Of a stretch of 64,000 nt of DNA, positions 50,528-59,365 are shown in pieces. The translations under genes were made by a program, and so were the position numbers. The stretch is from Siphonobacter sp. BAB-5405 (GTDB taxonomy: Bacteria; Bacteroidota; Bacteroidia; Cytophagales; Spirosomataceae): assembly GCF_002872335.1 (NCBI RefSeq), contig NZ_NJAG01000016.1, positions 111,444-175,443 of the forward strand. Reading direction: 5' to 3'. The number at the start of each line of letters is the position of its first letter. Position 1 is the stretch's first letter. The notes below the pieces were generated by a model that worked only from the letters and a program-made list of their open reading frames with translations, was not told where the DNA came from and made no database searches.

Positions 50528-53146
50528 ATGAAAAAAATACGCGTCTTTTTCAGTACGCTCTGGAAAATCATTACGTTTCCCTTCGTCTGGATCTTTAGTA
50601 AGCTCTGGAGCCTGATTCGTATGCTGCTGGCACGAATCATCGGACAGCCCTATGTACGCTTCGAAACCAATGTATCCGACTTCTGGCTACACCGGGTTCG
50701 GGCTCCGTACCGGGCCTTCCGCCGCAAACATCCCTGGCCGGGTCGCATTGCCAGTTTTGGTATCAATCTCGTCGTACTGCTGTTGGTATACTGGTTTGTA
50801 CTGGAAACGAACTTCCTGTACCTCACCGGCGAAACCCCCAGTACCGAAGAACTTGCCAACCCTGACCTGGCCGTAGCCTCCGAAATTTACACGGCGGATG
50901 GTAAACCCATCGGTCGCTTTTTCACCGAAAACCGTACCCCCGTACGGAACTTCGATGAACTTCCCAAACACATCGTCGATGCCCTGATTGCTACCGAAGA
51001 TGCCCGCTTCTACGAACACGGCGGTATTGACTGGCCGGCCATGGGTCGTGTGGCATACGGAGTTCTCACACGTAATCAACGCGGCGGTGGTTCGACCATC
51101 ACCCAGCAGGTCGCGAAAAACCTCTTTAAGATTCGTAAGAAGCAGGGCATTGGCCGTAAAGGTTTGCTTGGCTCCATTCCGGTTTTGGGTCTATTTGTCA
51201 TTAAGTCGAAGGAATGGCTTACGGCCATGAAACTCGAACGACAATACTCCAAACAGGATATTCTGCTGATGTACTTCAATACGGTCGATTTCGGTTCCAA
51301 CACCTACGGAATCCGGACGGCGGCCCGCGTGTATTTTGGCAAGCAACCCCAGGACCTGAGTGTACAGGAAGGTGCGGTACTGGTCGGTCTTCAGAAAGCA
51401 ACAACTACCTATAACCCGTTCCTGAATCCGGAACGATCCAAAGAACGCCGGAACGTGGTACTCGCTCAGATGGCCAAGTACGGCTACCTGACCGCCGCTC
51501 AGTCGGATTCCATCGCAAGCCTTGATCTGGGCGTGCGTACCGACCGCGAAAAAGCCCTGCAGGAAGAAGAAGCCGTGGGTTACGAAGGTTATTTCAAAAA
51601 ATACATTGCCGAAGCCGTGGCCAAATGGGCCGAGGCCAACGACGAACGCGTGGATTTGTACACCGATGGTCTGAAAATCTACACGACGATCGACTCCCGC
51701 ATGCAGTCGGATGCCATCAAGGCTCTGGTTAGCAACATGCGGAAAACCCAGCGGGAATTTAAAGGACACTGGGGCTCCCGCAACCCCTGGATTTACGAGA
51801 ATGGTCAGGAAATTCCTAACTTTCTGGACTCCGCGGCGAAACGCACGGAAGCCTACAAGGCTTTGGCCAAACGCTACCCTAATCAGCCCGATTCCGTCTG
51901 GTATTACCTGAAAAACAGAAAACATCCGGTACGCGTTTTTGCCTGGAATGACAAAGCCCGAACCGACGACGAACCGCAGATTACCCGTGCTGAACAGGAG
52001 TTTTCCTCACTGGATTCTCTGTCGTACTACAAACGGATGCTACAGGCGGGTATGTTCGCGATGGATCCCCAAACGGGTTACATCAAGGCCTGGGTAGGTG
52101 GTTTGGACTACAATTATTTCAAGTACGATCACGTGCGGCAGGCCAAGCGTCAGCCCGGATCGACCTTTAAGCCGATTATGTACTGCTCGGCGATTGATGG
52201 CCCCCGGAATTTGAGTCCCTGCTATCAGGTGAAAGATCAGCCCTTCACGAAAGTGTACGAAGAAAAGGGTGAAGTCAAAAAATGGTCGCCCCAAAACGCG
52301 GAAGGCTATTTCACCTATCGTGACATGACGTTACGCGAAGCCATGGCCCGTTCCATCAACTCGGTAGCCGCCCAGGTAACCGATCTGGTTACACCCGATA
52401 CGGTAGCCATGTACGCCCATAAGCTGGGCATCAAGAGCCGGATTCAGCCCGTTCCTTCGGTGGGTCTGGGCTCAGAAGACGTGTCCTTGTACGAAATGGT
52501 ACAGGCCTACGCTACGTTCCTCAACGGCGGGTTCCGGATTGAGCCGCAACTCGTCATCCGCATTGAAGATCGCGATGGCGAAGTACTGGCCGACTTCAAA
52601 GATACCGCCGTGAAAAACCGTACGCAGGTCATTCGTCCGGAATCAGCTTTTCTCTTGCGTAACATGTTGCAGGGCGGTATCACGGGCGGTGGTACTTCTT
52701 CCCGATTACTCTGGCAATTCAACCCTAAAGGCGTATCGCGGCAGACCCTGTACGATTCTTTTGGGGGTAAGACGGGTACTACATCCAACTATTCCGACGG
52801 CTGGTTCATGGGCGTAACCACCGATCTGGTAACGGGCGTCTGGGTCGGGGGCGATGACCGAAGTATTCACTTCAAAGGTCGACGCGGGGAAGGAGCCCAA
52901 ACGGCCCTGCCGATTTATAAGGATTTCATGCTGCGTATTCTGAATAGCGGAGCGTATACCCTTAAACCATTCCCGACCGAACAGGAGTTGAATCTGATTG
53001 TTACGAAGGAATACAAATCCTGCCAGACCTGGTACGCTCCGATTCAAAGTGATACCACGAATTACTTTGCAAATGATTCGCTGGAAGATCTTTTTGCTCC
53101 GCCCATCGTGGAACCCAGACCCGACAGTACCCTGAATTTTAATTAA
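50528..53146 (+). CDS. Penicillin-binding protein 1A (bifunctional peptidoglycan synthase)
   Basis: 872-residue class A PBP that polymerises and cross-links peptidoglycan in the periplasm. The glycosyltransferase (GT51) domain has ATEDARFYEHGGID with catalytic Glu157 and RGGGSTITQQVAKNLF. The transpeptidase has STFK with Ser545, SIN (609-611) and KTGTT with Lys748. A membrane anchor lies at about 76-92, preceded by an unusually hydrophobic N-terminal segment (about 9-39). The ATG at 50528 is preferred to the earlier frame opening at 50480. hemF begins five bases after the stop. Confidence 0.94.
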   Translation: MKKIRVFFSTLWKIITFPFVWIFSKLWSLIRMLLARIIGQPYVRFETNVSDFWLHRVRAPYRAFRRKHPWPGRIASFGINLVVLLLVYWFVLETNFLYLTGETPSTEELANPDLAVASEIYTADGKPIGRFFTENRTPVRNFDELPKHIVDALIATEDARFYEHGGIDWPAMGRVAYGVLTRNQRGGGSTITQQVAKNLFKIRKKQGIGRKGLLGSIPVLGLFVIKSKEWLTAMKLERQYSKQDILLMYFNTVDFGSNTYGIRTAARVYFGKQPQDLSVQEGAVLVGLQKATTTYNPFLNPERSKERRNVVLAQMAKYGYLTAAQSDSIASLDLGVRTDREKALQEEEAVGYEGYFKKYIAEAVAKWAEANDERVDLYTDGLKIYTTIDSRMQSDAIKALVSNMRKTQREFKGHWGSRNPWIYENGQEIPNFLDSAAKRTEAYKALAKRYPNQPDSVWYYLKNRKHPVRVFAWNDKARTDDEPQITRAEQEFSSLDSLSYYKRMLQAGMFAMDPQTGYIKAWVGGLDYNYFKYDHVRQAKRQPGSTFKPIMYCSAIDGPRNLSPCYQVKDQPFTKVYEEKGEVKKWSPQNAEGYFTYRDMTLREAMARSINSVAAQVTDLVTPDTVAMYAHKLGIKSRIQPVPSVGLGSEDVSLYEMVQAYATFLNGGFRIEPQLVIRIEDRDGEVLADFKDTAVKNRTQVIRPESAFLLRNMLQGGITGGGTSSRLLWQFNPKGVSRQTLYDSFGGKTGTTSNYSDGWFMGVTTDLVTGVWVGGDDRSIHFKGRRGEGAQTALPIYKDFMLRILNSGAYTLKPFPTEQELNLIVTKEYKSCQTWYAPIQSDTTNYFANDSLEDLFAPPIVEPRPDSTLNFN

Positions 53147-53150
53147 ACGC

Positions 53151-54047
53151 ATGATTGATAAACATCAGATTTCCGAGTACTTCAAGGGATTGCAGGATCA
53201 CATTTGCCAGGAGCTGGAAAAAGCCGATGGGAAGGCCCAGTTCCGGGAAGATCACTGGGAACGTCCCGGCGGCGGCGGCGGTCGCTCACGGGTCATTGCC
53301 GATGGAGCCGTACTTGAAAAAGGAGGCGTAGGTTTTTCCGCGGTATCGGGTGAAATCCATCCAAAAATGCGGGCTTCGCTGGGTGTGGAAGAAGGAACGG
53401 AATTCTTTGCTACGGGTGTTTCGATTGTACAACATCCGGTAAATCCGAATGTACCCATCATCCACATGAACGTCCGGTACTTTGAGCTTTCGACGGGAAG
53501 CTGCTGGTTTGGCGGGGGCATCGATCTGACCCCTCATTACGTCAACGAAGCGGATGCCCGCTGGTTTCATCAGCAATTGAAAGCAGCCTGTGACCGCTTT
53601 TCACCGGAGTACTATCCCAAATTTAAGAACTGGGCGGACGACTATTTCTTTTCGCCGCACCGCGATGAAACGCGGGGTATTGGAGGAATTTTCTACGACT
53701 ATTTAAAACCCTCCGAAACGCAGAGTAAAGAACACCTGTTTGCATTTACAAAGGCTATTGGCGAATCGTTTGCACCGATTTATACCAGCCTGATGTTGAA
53801 ACATCGGGACGAGCCTTACACCGAAGCTCAACGCGACTGGCAACTCCTGCGGCGGGGTCGGTACGTTGAGTTTAATCTGGTCCATGACCGGGGTACCAAA
53901 TTCGGTTTGGAAACCAATGGTCGTACGGAATCCATTCTCATGAGTTTACCTCCCCTGGCCCGCTGGGAATACGATCATCACCCCGAGCCGGGCAGTGCCG
54001 AAGCTCAGACACTGGCCTGGTTACGCAAGGGCGTAGACTGGGTATAG
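53151..54047 (+). CDS. hemF: Oxygen-dependent coproporphyrinogen III oxidase
   Basis: 298-residue haem biosynthesis enzyme that converts coproporphyrinogen III to protoporphyrinogen IX using O2. The sequence is typical throughout: WERPGGGGGRSRVIADGAVLEKGGVGFSAV, VRYFELSTGSCWFGGGIDLTPHY, DDYFFSPHRDETRGIGGIFYDYL, and LLRRGRYVEFNLVHDRGTKFGLETNGRTESILMSLPP. It implies aerobic growth. It is close behind the PBP1A gene, so the two may share a transcript, although they are not functionally linked. A terminator follows. Confidence 0.97.
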   Translation: MIDKHQISEYFKGLQDHICQELEKADGKAQFREDHWERPGGGGGRSRVIADGAVLEKGGVGFSAVSGEIHPKMRASLGVEEGTEFFATGVSIVQHPVNPNVPIIHMNVRYFELSTGSCWFGGGIDLTPHYVNEADARWFHQQLKAACDRFSPEYYPKFKNWADDYFFSPHRDETRGIGGIFYDYLKPSETQSKEHLFAFTKAIGESFAPIYTSLMLKHRDEPYTEAQRDWQLLRRGRYVEFNLVHDRGTKFGLETNGRTESILMSLPPLARWEYDHHPEPGSAEAQTLAWLRKGVDWV

Positions 54048-54067
54048 TCCTATTTCGTTTTTTTTAG

Positions 54068-54118
54068 AACCCCGGATTCATTCCTGCTTTAGGTAATGGA
54101 TCCGGGGTTTTTCCTTTT
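54068..54118 (+). terminator. Intrinsic terminator of hemF
   Basis: AACCCCGGA (54068-54076) pairs with TCCGGGGTT (54101-54109), then TTTTCCTTTTTT. Confidence 0.8.
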
Positions 54119-54332
54119 TTGGCTTCCGTATTCTCTACAGTTCATTCTCCGTTTTATACACTTCAGCCCGTATTGCTGGCACCTGGTTCGGCTTGTTCTG
54201 GAATGGGCAGTAACGTTCAGCCATTTTTGTAAGGTCGCTGGCGGAAACCTCTCTATATAGGCCACTATCGCGTGAGATTGAATCCAGCGACTATTCCCCT
54301 GTTTCCTTCAACCTAAAATTGTTTTGTTTATC

Positions 54333-54629
54333 ATGAAAGCCCTCAAAAAGTACCTTGTACTGGGACTGTGTACCCTTACGCTTACCGGTTCGCTGAGTAG
54401 TTGTGCCACCGTTTTTGGCGGACGCATTACCGATCATCAACGACGTAAACCGGGAGCGGGTGAACCCCAGCGAGCCGTTCGTACCGGTGCCCTGATTGCC
54501 GATATTATTTTATTCTGGCCGGGACTCATTGTTGATTTTGCCACGGGTGCTATTTATAAACCCAATCGTAACGCTCAGGCAGCTCAACAAACGCCGCCAA
54601 CCGCCCAGCCCGCAAAAGTTTCTCGTTAG
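54333..54629 (+). CDS. Small predicted lipoprotein
   Basis: 98-residue exported protein. The signal peptide (KKYLVLGLCTLTLTGSLSS) ends at a lipobox with Cys24, followed by ATVFGG. A short hydrophobic stretch (ALIADIILFWPGLIVDFATGAIY, about 52-74) is typical of small Bacteroidota lipoproteins related to YceK/Lcl-like domains. The tail is low-complexity Ala/Gln/Pro. The function is unknown. The ATG at 54333 is preferred over the three-codon-longer frame. Confidence 0.7.
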   Translation: MKALKKYLVLGLCTLTLTGSLSSCATVFGGRITDHQRRKPGAGEPQRAVRTGALIADIILFWPGLIVDFATGAIYKPNRNAQAAQQTPPTAQPAKVSR

Positions 54630-54817
54630 TTTTTTACGCTCGTCCCCCGTGTGTGAGGAAAGGATGAGTGGCGTATCCAGTCGCAAAACGTTCAACCGAC
54701 AACCATTTTTACCTTCAACGATCTGATTTTATTCATTGCTGCATTGCCCGGATTCGTTACGGTGATAACTTGTAACGCATCCGGGCAACCGCTTTTGGGG
54801 CCCGTTTCTTTTCCTTA

Positions 54818-55897
54818 ATGAACGCAATGAAATACGGTATCTTCCTGGCCGGTCTGGCGATGAGTGGTCAGGTGCTGGCTCAGACCCCTTCTTTAACCGA
54901 AGCTCAGGCTTCCCATTTAGCGAGCCTGCCCCTGCATTGTATCACGCAGGTACTCCCCAACAAGCCCAATCATACGTACGAATTTGAGTCGGATCTCCAA
55001 CTGACGCCTCAGCAATTACACCCTTCCTTCTACGGTTGTCTGGACTGGCATTCCTCCGTACACGGGCACTGGATGCTGGTACGATTGCTGAAAACGTTTC
55101 CAACATTGCCGGAGCAGTCGGCCATTCGGGCTGTGCTGGATTCAAGTTTTCAGGCCTCACGCCTACAGGCGGAAGCGGCGTATTTCGATACTTACAAATT
55201 GGCGAAAGGCTTTGAGCGTACCTACGGCTGGGCCTGGTTGCTGAAACTAGACGAAGAGCTGCAAACCTGGAACGACCCGCAGGCGAAAGTCTGGCACCGG
55301 AATCTTCAGCCCCTCACGGCCAAAATCCTGACGCTCTGGAAAAACTTTCTACCCAAACAAACCTATCCGAATCGCACGGGCGTGCACCCCAATACGGCTT
55401 TTGGTCTGGTGTTTGCCTTGGATTACGCCCGAACTGTCAAGGATACGGCGTTTGAAAAACTAATCATTCAGCGAAGCAAAGATTACTACGGCGGCAATAC
55501 CAATGCACCGGGTTATCAGGAACCCGACGGTACGGATTTTCTGTCGCCTTCGCTGGAAGTCTGCGATCTGATGCGTCGGGTTTTGCCTGCCAAGGATTTT
55601 CTGAACTGGTTCGATCGCTACTTAAGCAAGGAAAGTCTGAACACGGTGACCAAGCTTCCTTTCGTAAGCGACCGTACGGATTATTCCATCGTTCACCTCG
55701 ATGGTCTTTGCCTGAGCCGGGCCTGGTGCATGAAGGGCATTGCTTCTGCCCTGCCGAAACAGGATAAACGTCGTCAGTTGCTGCTTGATAGTGCCAGCGA
55801 ACACCTTAGTAAAACCTTACCGCACGTGGCAGCGGGCAATTACGGTGGCGAACACTGGCTGGCTTCCTTTGCCGTATACGCGTTGAGTGTAGAGTAA
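54818..55897 (+). CDS. DUF2891 family exported protein
   Basis: 359-residue protein with a signal peptide ending near MSGQVLAQ. It is all-helical and carries the DUF2891 core HPSFYGCLDWHSSVHGHWMLVRLLKTFP (about 69-96), then RTYGWAWLLKLDEELQTW and GVHPNTAFGLVFALDYAR. The fold is expected to be an (alpha/alpha)n barrel like glycan-processing enzymes, but no activity is known. A second Met at 54827 is an alternative start. It is convergent with the deacetylase gene, with only six bases between the stops. Confidence 0.83.
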   Translation: MNAMKYGIFLAGLAMSGQVLAQTPSLTEAQASHLASLPLHCITQVLPNKPNHTYEFESDLQLTPQQLHPSFYGCLDWHSSVHGHWMLVRLLKTFPTLPEQSAIRAVLDSSFQASRLQAEAAYFDTYKLAKGFERTYGWAWLLKLDEELQTWNDPQAKVWHRNLQPLTAKILTLWKNFLPKQTYPNRTGVHPNTAFGLVFALDYARTVKDTAFEKLIIQRSKDYYGGNTNAPGYQEPDGTDFLSPSLEVCDLMRRVLPAKDFLNWFDRYLSKESLNTVTKLPFVSDRTDYSIVHLDGLCLSRAWCMKGIASALPKQDKRRQLLLDSASEHLSKTLPHVAAGNYGGEHWLASFAVYALSVE

Positions 55898-55903
55898 ATG
55901 ATT

Positions 55904-56842
55904 CTATTTCGACAGACTGGCGGGTAAATCATATAGCAGCCAGTCTTTCTTACGGATAGAAGAAGCTTTGCTTTTCACCAATTTCACAAAATCGGCGATA
56001 CCGATGGGTTCGTTGCCGTTCGGATGAATCAGAACGATACTCCCGTTCTGGGGTATTTGTCCTTTCGCCAGCCAGGCGTCGCTTCCGAGCGGTAACAAAC
56101 CCAGCTTGAGGATTTCGTCGAAAATGGATCGGTCTGAAATCAGGCCAGGGAAGCGAAAAAAGATGGAAGGCAGTAATCCGTGAGTAATCATGGCCTGTTC
56201 ATTTTGTAACACTTCATCCTGAATGTTTGTACCGTTTTTTAACAGAAAATTGCGGGTCAGGGGCAGCTTCGGATTGAAGTAATGGTGAAAGGAATGGTTC
56301 ACCCAGGTAATGCGTAAGTCACCGCGTTTTTCGAGGCTTCTCAGCCATTCCAGGTCATCTTCGTGGGTTTGAATCCAGAGTCCGGTGATGGTAATGGTGA
56401 GCGGTATGGGCTTCTCTTCGGGTTCGAAGGCGGCGATGAGGTCTTCAAATACGGAACGGGTTAACGGTTTGTGGGAAGGACATAAATCCATCGTTAGACT
56501 AAAGCCTTTTTCATTGACATTGGTACGTTCGATTCCAGCGTCTTGCAATGGCCCCTCCCGCAGCTGTTCCTGCTTCAACGCCCGACCGTAGGCAGTACCC
56601 GAGATGGTACGAGAGACAGCCTGCGGTTCCAGCGGCTGCACGACCACATCCGGTGCGATGGTTGTCTCCAGCGTTTTCGGGTTGACCATCCAGTAATAGT
56701 TTTTTCCTTCCTGTTGCCAGCGACGTAACACGAGCTGACCATTGCTTTGTCCGTTCCAGACCTGGTAGTTGGTCAGTTGACCATACGCCGTAGAGACGCT
56801 TAGTACCGATAGGGTAAAGACAGACCGAAGAAGTATTTTCAT
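55904..56842 (-). CDS. Polysaccharide deacetylase family protein
   Basis: 312-residue exported protein (signal peptide about 1-21). The NodB-like core starts at GFSLTMDLCPSHKPLTRSVFEDLI (Asp in the place of the usual TFDDG pair). The metal-binding His region follows in WVNHSFHHYFNP, then RFPGLISDRSIFDEILKLGLLPLGSDAWL and a late SIVLIHPNG His motif. The TMDLCPS stretch departs from the classical TFDDG, so activity and substrate are uncertain. It could deacetylate a cell-wall or plant polysaccharide. Confidence 0.72.
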   Translation of the reverse strand: MKILLRSVFTLSVLSVSTAYGQLTNYQVWNGQSNGQLVLRRWQQEGKNYYWMVNPKTLETTIAPDVVVQPLEPQAVSRTISGTAYGRALKQEQLREGPLQDAGIERTNVNEKGFSLTMDLCPSHKPLTRSVFEDLIAAFEPEEKPIPLTITITGLWIQTHEDDLEWLRSLEKRGDLRITWVNHSFHHYFNPKLPLTRNFLLKNGTNIQDEVLQNEQAMITHGLLPSIFFRFPGLISDRSIFDEILKLGLLPLGSDAWLAKGQIPQNGSIVLIHPNGNEPIGIADFVKLVKSKASSIRKKDWLLYDLPASLSK

Positions 56843-57535
56843 ATCCTTGGGGAATTCGTATCAGTTAATTAGTGGCTGAATTTATTAATAGCGGATGCTT
56901 CGTTTTCAGCGTGGAGCTATTTTATGCAAAAAAATGGCTGGTTGTATATGCTATAGAGCAATTACGAAGCGTGTAAAGAGCGGAGTAATGATGTCCACGG
57001 GTGTAACCGATGTCCATGGGTTACACCCCTCCGGGGTTCGGTAATAGCCTTGCTCTCCACTAACTCGTATTCCTTCGCTGTTCTTGCTGTTCCTGATTTG
57101 TAATCAGTAACCTACCTGTTGTGGATTTTCAATTCATGAAATTATAAATCCGAAAGCTGCGAAATGGGCACTGCTACCCTTCTTTCAAACGATCACCCCA
57201 ACTCTGAAGGAGTTCAATATACATAACCTCGTATGCGAGGTGCTTGACCAGCCAGGTAGGCACAGCCTACCAACTTACACGTCCGTAGCAAATGCTACGG
57301 ACAACGCGTCCGCTGACTCTATCGGATTTCTAAAATAAATCTGGAATGGATAGGCCCTTGGAAATTGTCAGAGGGTAGGAACACGTTTTGAAACTTATCA
57401 CTTCACTTTTTCAAACGAACACTCAACCCCGAAGGGGTTCAACAGCAATAGCCCCGGAAATGCGGGGGTGCTTGCACCCGCCCCCCTATGCCATGCACCG
57501 TAACCCGGAAATCCTCCTCCAGACAAGCCCTCTAA
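56843..57535. repeat. Long non-coding spacer rich in composite hairpin repeats (R2, R3, R4)
   Basis: R4: an inverted-orientation CCCCTCCGGGG stem at 57024-57036. R2: full five-module copy: GTTCCTGATT/AATCAGTAAC (57089-57111), AACTC/GAGTT (57200-57214), CCTCG/CGAGG (57227-57240), GTAGG/CCTAC (about 57256-57270) and GTCCGTAGC/GCTACGGAC (57281-57302). R3: AACCCC/GGGGTT (57425-57439), linker TTCAACAGCAATAGC, then CCCC..GGGG (57452-57468). The open frame at 57388-57639 is made of repeat and is not a gene. Confidence 0.75.
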
Positions 57536-57539
57536 ACAA

Positions 57540-57575
57540 ACAACCCGAAGGCCTGAAGCCTCCGGGTTGTTGTAG
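57540..57575 (-). terminator. Terminator downstream of susD
   Basis: ACAACCCG (57540-57547) pairs with CGGGTTGT (57563-57570) around an AGGC/GCCT inner part. On the minus strand a TTGTTTGTTT tract follows. Confidence 0.65.
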
Positions 57576-57592
57576 GTCGACTAAATCTCGCA

Positions 57593-59353
57593 CTACTGCA
57601 CCGGATCGAAAGATCCGCCCCAGGTGTTATTCTGGATGAGTCTCGGGTTATTATCGATCGCCGATTGTGGAATGGCAAAGAAGTAATATTCCGGCTTCCA
57701 GTTGATCGTATACCGCGTATCCATATCCTTGAACGAGATCGTAAAGTACTTTTGATACGCCTCGTCCAGATTGATGTTGTTACGATTATTCGCAAAATCA
57801 GCGGGTACACCGGTCGTTTTCAGGTTGATGATTACTCCGGTTCGGCGTTTACCGTTCAGCGTTTTTTCGATCAGTTTCCAGCGTCGCAGATCCCAGAAAC
57901 GTTTTCCTTCGAAGGCAAACTCAATCTGGCGTTCGTGCAGAATGGCCTCAAAGAGTTCCGACCGGGTCATGTTTTCCTTTAATCCGTACAAACCATTGGT
58001 ACCCGCTTCGATCCCGGCCCGTTTGCGAATGGCTTTCAATTGCGTGTAGGCGTCGTCGAGTCGGTCTGCCCCTACCGCACTTTCCGCCAGATTCAACAGC
58101 ACTTCGGCAAAGCGAATTTCCATCCAGTCCGTACCAGCAAATTGAACTTCACCAATTGCGAGGCTGGGGTTAATGGCCTTCCGCGTGTAAAAACCCGTGT
58201 TACTGGCCCGTTGCTCGACGGTTTTTCCACCGGCAAAATACGTCCAGAGGCGGTAGTTCGTATTACCATTCAAGGGCCAAGTGGCACCGTTGTAGGCAAT
58301 GGTTTTGCCAAAGCGAGGATCCCGGTTTTTGTAGAACAGCGTATCCGAATACGCGTACTTCGTCGATTCGCCGGGCTTCTTGCCGTCCAGCATCGGGAAA
58401 GCTTTGACCAGTTCCCAGGAAGGCTGGTTCGAGCCACCGCCCGTGCCCGTATAAGAGGGGCGGGTCGAATTATCGTATCCGTTATTTTTGTTCAACTGAC
58501 CGCCTGAGTTCGTATTAAAACCCGTAATGAAAACGGCTTCCGGGTTATTCACTTCCTGGAACCATAGCTGATCAAATGAGTCATTCAGTTTGTAGCCACT
58601 GGCCGTCAGAATGGCATTGGCCTGTACGCTGGCGTCATACGCTGCCTGCCACTTGCTCTTGACGTCGCCGGGGTTGAACTGCGGACTAGCCGCGTACAAC
58701 AACACCCGAGCCTTAAGTGCGGCGGCGGCTCCTTTCGTAATCCGGCCCCAATCGGAGGTAGTCCAGGTATTGGGCAGGTACCGCATCGCCGAATCCAGGT
58801 CGGCCGTAATCTGCGTATAAGTTTCCGTCGTCGTATTCCGGGGGACAAAGGTTCCTTCCTTAGCCTCCACGCCTACCGCATACTGCGGCGTTAAGATCAG
58901 GGGTACGCCCCCGTAGATCCGTACCAGATCGAAATACCGCCAGGCCCGGAAAAAGAAAGCCTGAGCTTTCATGCGGTTTTTAGTGGACGGTTGTAGTGCT
59001 CCTTTGCTGACCTCTTCCAGGAACATATTCAACTGCCGGATTTTGGCGTAGTTGTTGGTATTGTTGAGGGCCGTTCCAAAATCAGCTACGTCATTCGGCT
59101 GAATGGTTCCTTCGAAGTATTTACTTTCTCCGTAAGATTCATCCGATAAGTTACTGGACGTTCCCCAGGTTCCGCCCCAGCTGGGCAGGTTCTGATCATA
59201 GAGGTAGTTCAGACTCAGGTTCGTTAGTGTAGAATCGTTGTAAATCAGTTCCGGCGGCGTGGAACCCAGGTCGGTTTTATCCAGAGCTTTCTCGCAGCTG
59301 GTCATCAGCCCGAGCAGACTGCCCGCCACCATCAGTGTATGTATACCTTTCAT
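57593..59353 (-). CDS. SusD/RagB family outer-membrane glycan-binding lipoprotein
   Basis: 586-residue surface lipoprotein (lipobox Cys20 in LGLMTSC) that captures a glycan and passes it to its SusC partner. SusD-type features are a tetratricopeptide-like helical core (RMKAQAFFFRAWRYFDLVRIYGGVPLI), DLDSAMRYLP, AAALKARVLLYAASP, and the C-terminal RHERQIEFAFEGKRFWDLRRWK-like stretch (here ILHERQIEFAFEGKRFWDLR). It begins 12 bases after the susC stop, so the pair is an operon. The ATG at 59353 is chosen; the upstream codon at 59363 is a TTG. Confidence 0.93.
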   Translation of the reverse strand: MKGIHTLMVAGSLLGLMTSCEKALDKTDLGSTPPELIYNDSTLTNLSLNYLYDQNLPSWGGTWGTSSNLSDESYGESKYFEGTIQPNDVADFGTALNNTNNYAKIRQLNMFLEEVSKGALQPSTKNRMKAQAFFFRAWRYFDLVRIYGGVPLILTPQYAVGVEAKEGTFVPRNTTTETYTQITADLDSAMRYLPNTWTTSDWGRITKGAAAALKARVLLYAASPQFNPGDVKSKWQAAYDASVQANAILTASGYKLNDSFDQLWFQEVNNPEAVFITGFNTNSGGQLNKNNGYDNSTRPSYTGTGGGSNQPSWELVKAFPMLDGKKPGESTKYAYSDTLFYKNRDPRFGKTIAYNGATWPLNGNTNYRLWTYFAGGKTVEQRASNTGFYTRKAINPSLAIGEVQFAGTDWMEIRFAEVLLNLAESAVGADRLDDAYTQLKAIRKRAGIEAGTNGLYGLKENMTRSELFEAILHERQIEFAFEGKRFWDLRRWKLIEKTLNGKRRTGVIINLKTTGVPADFANNRNNINLDEAYQKYFTISFKDMDTRYTINWKPEYYFFAIPQSAIDNNPRLIQNNTWGGSFDPVQ

Positions 59354-59365
59354 TTCGTTCGTCAA

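Noticed and set aside
57388..57639. 83-residue open frame
   Set aside because: It is composed of the hairpin repeat and the susD terminator.
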